A stretch of DNA of 64,000 bases from Candidatus Izemoplasma sp. (GTDB lineage Bacteria; Bacillota_I; Bacilli_A; Izemoplasmatales; Izemoplasmataceae): the NCBI GenBank assembly GCA_021736205.1, contig JAIPGF010000006.1, positions 1 to 64,000 of the forward strand, in the 5' to 3' direction. Under the pieces are notes generated by a model, which saw only the letters and a program-made list of their open reading frames with translations, was not told the DNA's origin and searched no databases. Shown in pieces: positions 61,471 to 64,000 of the stretch (position 1 is its first letter; each line of letters opens with the position of its first letter). The position numbers and the translations under genes were made by a program.

Positions 61471-62789
61471 TCGTCATCACTTCCTTCCAACGCTTCATTC
61501 TGTTTACTACGTTCTAACTGCATTTCACGAGCTTTTAACGTATTAATCACAAATTTCTGTAAGAAAAGACCCAAGGCACTCGCATAGATAATAACCGCAA
61601 TAATGATATCAATGATTTCTGGTTTATAGTCTAGGAGTTGTAAGAAATACCCACCTTGTTGTAAGGATCCATAAAAGAGTCCAGCGAGTAAGACACCAAT
61701 TGGACTTGTTAGACCTAGCAAGGCAATCGCAATTCCTGTAAATCCTTCAGGTATTAACACGTTCACGGGTTTTAAGTGTTTTCCAAGATTTAAAAACATT
61801 AATGCTCCAGCAAGACCAGCTACAGCACCACTGATAAGCATCGAATAAACGAGATTACGTTTGGAGTTCATTCCGGCGTATTTACTCGCGTCTCGATTAA
61901 ATCCAACAGATTTAAGTTCATAACCAAAGGTCGTTTTATTTAAGATGATGTGTAAAATAATAACAACAATTAATGCGATAACTATTCCTGCACCAATACT
62001 ACTTCTAGGGAATAATAAGTCTAAATTCCATTTGGGTGTTGCGGCTGTTGTTTTTATATCCATGGCACGGGCATAGTCACTATTGTAAATATAATTAGTG
62101 ATTAATAAGGTGTTTAAATACATTGCTACGTAGTTTAACATGATGGTTGCGACAACTTCATGGACATTTCTGTAGGCTTTTAAGAGTCCGGGTATTGCTC
62201 CCCAAATAGCTCCGGCAACGGCTCCACCTAATAGGGCAACAATCCAGTGTAATGTCGGACTAACCTCGCCAAGTACGCCCCATCTTACCCCGATAAATAC
62301 GGCAGTAAACGCGCCCATGGTGAGTTGCCCGGTTGCTCCAATATTAAACAGACCAGTTCTAAAAGCAAATGCGACACTAAGGCCTGTTAAGATAATAGGG
62401 ACACTAAAGTAAATCATGTTCCCCATTGCTTGAATACTTCTAAATCCACCTGAAACAATTGTTACAATTCCTTGGAATGCTTGTCCTGGGTTTACAATCA
62501 ACATCATCAAAAGACCAAATAATAGTCCTGCAATAATGGCGATAACACTCCCACTAACTTTAATTAACGTCGTTGATTCTGAGGGCTTAAACTCGGGATT
62601 TTCTTTTAAGAATAAATAGGTTTTATATCCTAAGTATCCAAAACCTATCAATCCAATAAACCCTAAAAGAGCAGGTATAAGTGCTGCTGGTAATAGCCCC
62701 GGTAAGATAAATATTGATATAAATAGAATAAAAGAGGTAATGAGTCCAATAAGGTTTTTTTGTGTTAGTAATCGTAATTTAGCTAGCAT
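61467..62789 (-). CDS. BMP-type nucleoside ABC transporter, first permease
   Basis: 440 aa, longer than the other permease by an N-terminal pair of TM segments (about 12-55) and a further TM (about 75-105). BPD_transp_2 core with FRTGLFNIGATGQLTMGAF, KSVGFNRDASKYAGMNSKR and SGAVAGLAGALMFL (NupB/YufP type). GGAGTGATGAC RBS; 6 nt after the ATPase gene's stop. Charged C-terminal tail (ERSKQNEALEGSDDE). Confidence 0.92.
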   Translation of the reverse strand: MLAKLRLLTQKNLIGLITSFILFISIFILPGLLPAALIPALLGFIGLIGFGYLGYKTYLFLKENPEFKPSESTTLIKVSGSVIAIIAGLLFGLLMMLIVNPGQAFQGIVTIVSGGFRSIQAMGNMIYFSVPIILTGLSVAFAFRTGLFNIGATGQLTMGAFTAVFIGVRWGVLGEVSPTLHWIVALLGGAVAGAIWGAIPGLLKAYRNVHEVVATIMLNYVAMYLNTLLITNYIYNSDYARAMDIKTTAATPKWNLDLLFPRSSIGAGIVIALIVVIILHIILNKTTFGYELKSVGFNRDASKYAGMNSKRNLVYSMLISGAVAGLAGALMFLNLGKHLKPVNVLIPEGFTGIAIALLGLTSPIGVLLAGLFYGSLQQGGYFLQLLDYKPEIIDIIIAVIIYASALGLFLQKFVINTLKAREMQLERSKQNEALEGSDDE

Positions 62790-62795
62790 ATGTCA

Positions 62796-64000
62796 TCACT
62801 CCTTTTTCTTTGATCCAGCCATATAAAGACCTAGTTCATTTTCAGTAACTTTTTCTGGATCAAATTCTCCAACATTCTCACCTTCATACATAACGATAAT
62901 ACGATCACTAAGATTCATCACTTCTTCTAATTCTAGAGAAATTAGCAGAATTGCTTTGTCGTTATCACGTTGTTCAATGAGTTGTTTATGGATGTACTCA
63001 ATCGCACCAACATCAAGTCCTCTGGTTGGTTGTACGGCAATTAATAGTTCAGTGTCACGGTCTATTTCTCGTGCAACAATGGCTTTTTGTTGGTTTCCAC
63101 CACTCATACTTCTAGCCATGGTAGTTGCCCCTTTACCACTACGAATATCAAATTGTTTGATTAAGCGTTTCGCATTGTCGCGAATCGCATCAAATTTTAA
63201 AAAACCGTTTTTTTGAAATTTCGGGGTGAAATACGTTTGAAAAATAAGATTTTTCTCTAGTGAATAATCTAAGACAAGGCCATATTTGTGACGGTCCTCA
63301 GGAATATGACTTACGCCTGCTATATTACGTTTTCGTATTGAATTATGTGTAATATCTTCTCCGTTTAAGATAATTTCACCATTTGAGGGTTCAATGAGTC
63401 CTGTAATAGCTTCAACAAGTTGTGTTTGCCCATTACCTTCAATTCCACCAATACAAAGAATTTCGCCTTTTTTCACTTCAAAAGAGATATCTGTGACATC
63501 ATCTTTTTGTAATAATTCGTTAAAGACACTAAGATTTTTTACTTGAAGAACGGTTTCTTTTGGGGTGGCTGCTTCCTTATCAATTTCAAAACTTACTTCA
63601 CGGCCGACCATCATTTCGGCCATTTTTTCAACGGATGTATCAGCCACATCAACTGTTCCAATGTATTTTCCTTTACGGAGGACACTACAACGATCTGCGA
63701 CTTGTTTTATTTCTTTTAATTTATGAGTAATTAAGACAATTGATTTTCCTTCGGCTGCGAGTTCTTTCATAATCCCCATTATTTCTTCAATTTCTTGGGG
63801 AGTTAAAACAGCAGTTGGCTCATCAAAGATGAGAATTTCAGCATCTCTATATAACATTTTTAAAATTTCAACACGTTGTTGTTGTCCAACACTAATATTT
63901 GAGATAAGTGAGTTCACATCAACTTTCAGACTATACTGATTACTGAGTTCTTTAATCTTTTGAATGGGTTCATCAAATTCTAAAAAGCCATAGGTTGTAT
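62796..64000 (-). CDS. BMP-type nucleoside ABC transporter ATPase (truncated by window edge)
   Basis: At least 400 aa are present; the reading frame stays open through position 64000 (GFLEFDEPIQKIKELS...), so the start lies outside. Two ABC modules as in NupA/YufO: the visible first half shows signature ISVGQQQRVEILKML, Walker B EILIFDEPTAVLTP and the H-loop VLITHKL; the second has Walker A-like GGIEGNGQTQLVEA, signature RSMSGGNQQKAIVARE, and LLIAVQPTRGLDVGA in place of a full Walker B. Drives uptake through the two permeases downstream. Confidence 0.93.
   Translation of the reverse strand, partial: TTYGFLEFDEPIQKIKELSNQYSLKVDVNSLISNISVGQQQRVEILKMLYRDAEILIFDEPTAVLTPQEIEEIMGIMKELAAEGKSIVLITHKLKEIKQVADRCSVLRKGKYIGTVDVADTSVEKMAEMMVGREVSFEIDKEAATPKETVLQVKNLSVFNELLQKDDVTDISFEVKKGEILCIGGIEGNGQTQLVEAITGLIEPSNGEIILNGEDITHNSIRKRNIAGVSHIPEDRHKYGLVLDYSLEKNLIFQTYFTPKFQKNGFLKFDAIRDNAKRLIKQFDIRSGKGATTMARSMSGGNQQKAIVAREIDRDTELLIAVQPTRGLDVGAIEYIHKQLIEQRDNDKAILLISLELEEVMNLSDRIIVMYEGENVGEFDPEKVTENELGLYMAGSKKKE

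Overview
AT-rich, low-GC Gram-positive-type chromosome using the standard genetic code (TGA terminates intact genes; Trp is TGG). Strong AGGAGG-type ribosome binding sites, a valS T-box, an L21 leader, an N-terminally extended ribosomal protein L27, orphan ptsI, a Ktr/Trk potassium system and a BMP-type nucleoside ABC transporter fit the Firmicutes/Mollicutes border (for example Acholeplasma-, Izemoplasma- or Haloplasma-like lineages). That placement is an inference; there is no rRNA in the window.

Region 1 (1-19140) is an accessory island with an unusual layout. Eleven direct copies of a 44-46 bp sequence punctuate it, all on the + strand. The sequence is exactly the 3' half of a tRNA-Arg(UCU): anticodon loop CTTCTAA, 5-bp anticodon stem, 5-nt variable loop, T-arm, acceptor strand and encoded CCA. 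In many places the copy is followed by a transported intrinsic terminator (AACCAAG...TTTGGTT-T5). Five spacers then carry the matching piece of the 5' half (TAGAGCAACGGCC, end of the D-stem plus anticodon stem), where homology stops at the anticodon loop and runs into an extended -10 promoter, RBS and a small gene. The island therefore reads as a chain of 0.3-3 kb gene cassettes joined at a tRNA anticodon-loop crossover: an integron-like cassette array whose attachment site is a tRNA gene. No recombinase and no intact tRNA-Arg are in the window; both are predicted left of position 1. Cargo: small membrane proteins, lipoproteins, two secreted proteases each paired with a lipoprotein, two Fic enzymes, a DUF4143 ATPase, an AbiE toxin-antitoxin pair, a decayed methyltransferase and other pseudogenes. 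A second repeat family (B, up to about 200 bp) takes the place of the tRNA piece at two or more junctions.

Region 2 (19200-24800) is a transition zone: an unknown coiled-coil protein, a decayed OsmC gene, small membrane proteins, then a Ktr/Trk potassium uptake operon (two TrkA-type subunits plus TrkH-type channel).

Region 3 (24900-53350) is mostly co-oriented housekeeping: ptsI, a lone receiver protein, Nudix hydrolase, DUF2779 nuclease, trigger factor, HAD phosphatase, Lon, a TetR regulator with an operator inside its promoter, PepF, a DMT exporter, threonine aldolase, EngB, an epimerase, T-box/valS/folC, radC, L21-L27, Obg and RuvA.

Region 4 (53350-64000) is mainly on the minus strand: asparaginase, a PHP-family phosphatase, nadA-nadB, rarA (+), and a BMP-type nucleoside transporter operon (ATPase running off the right edge, two permeases).
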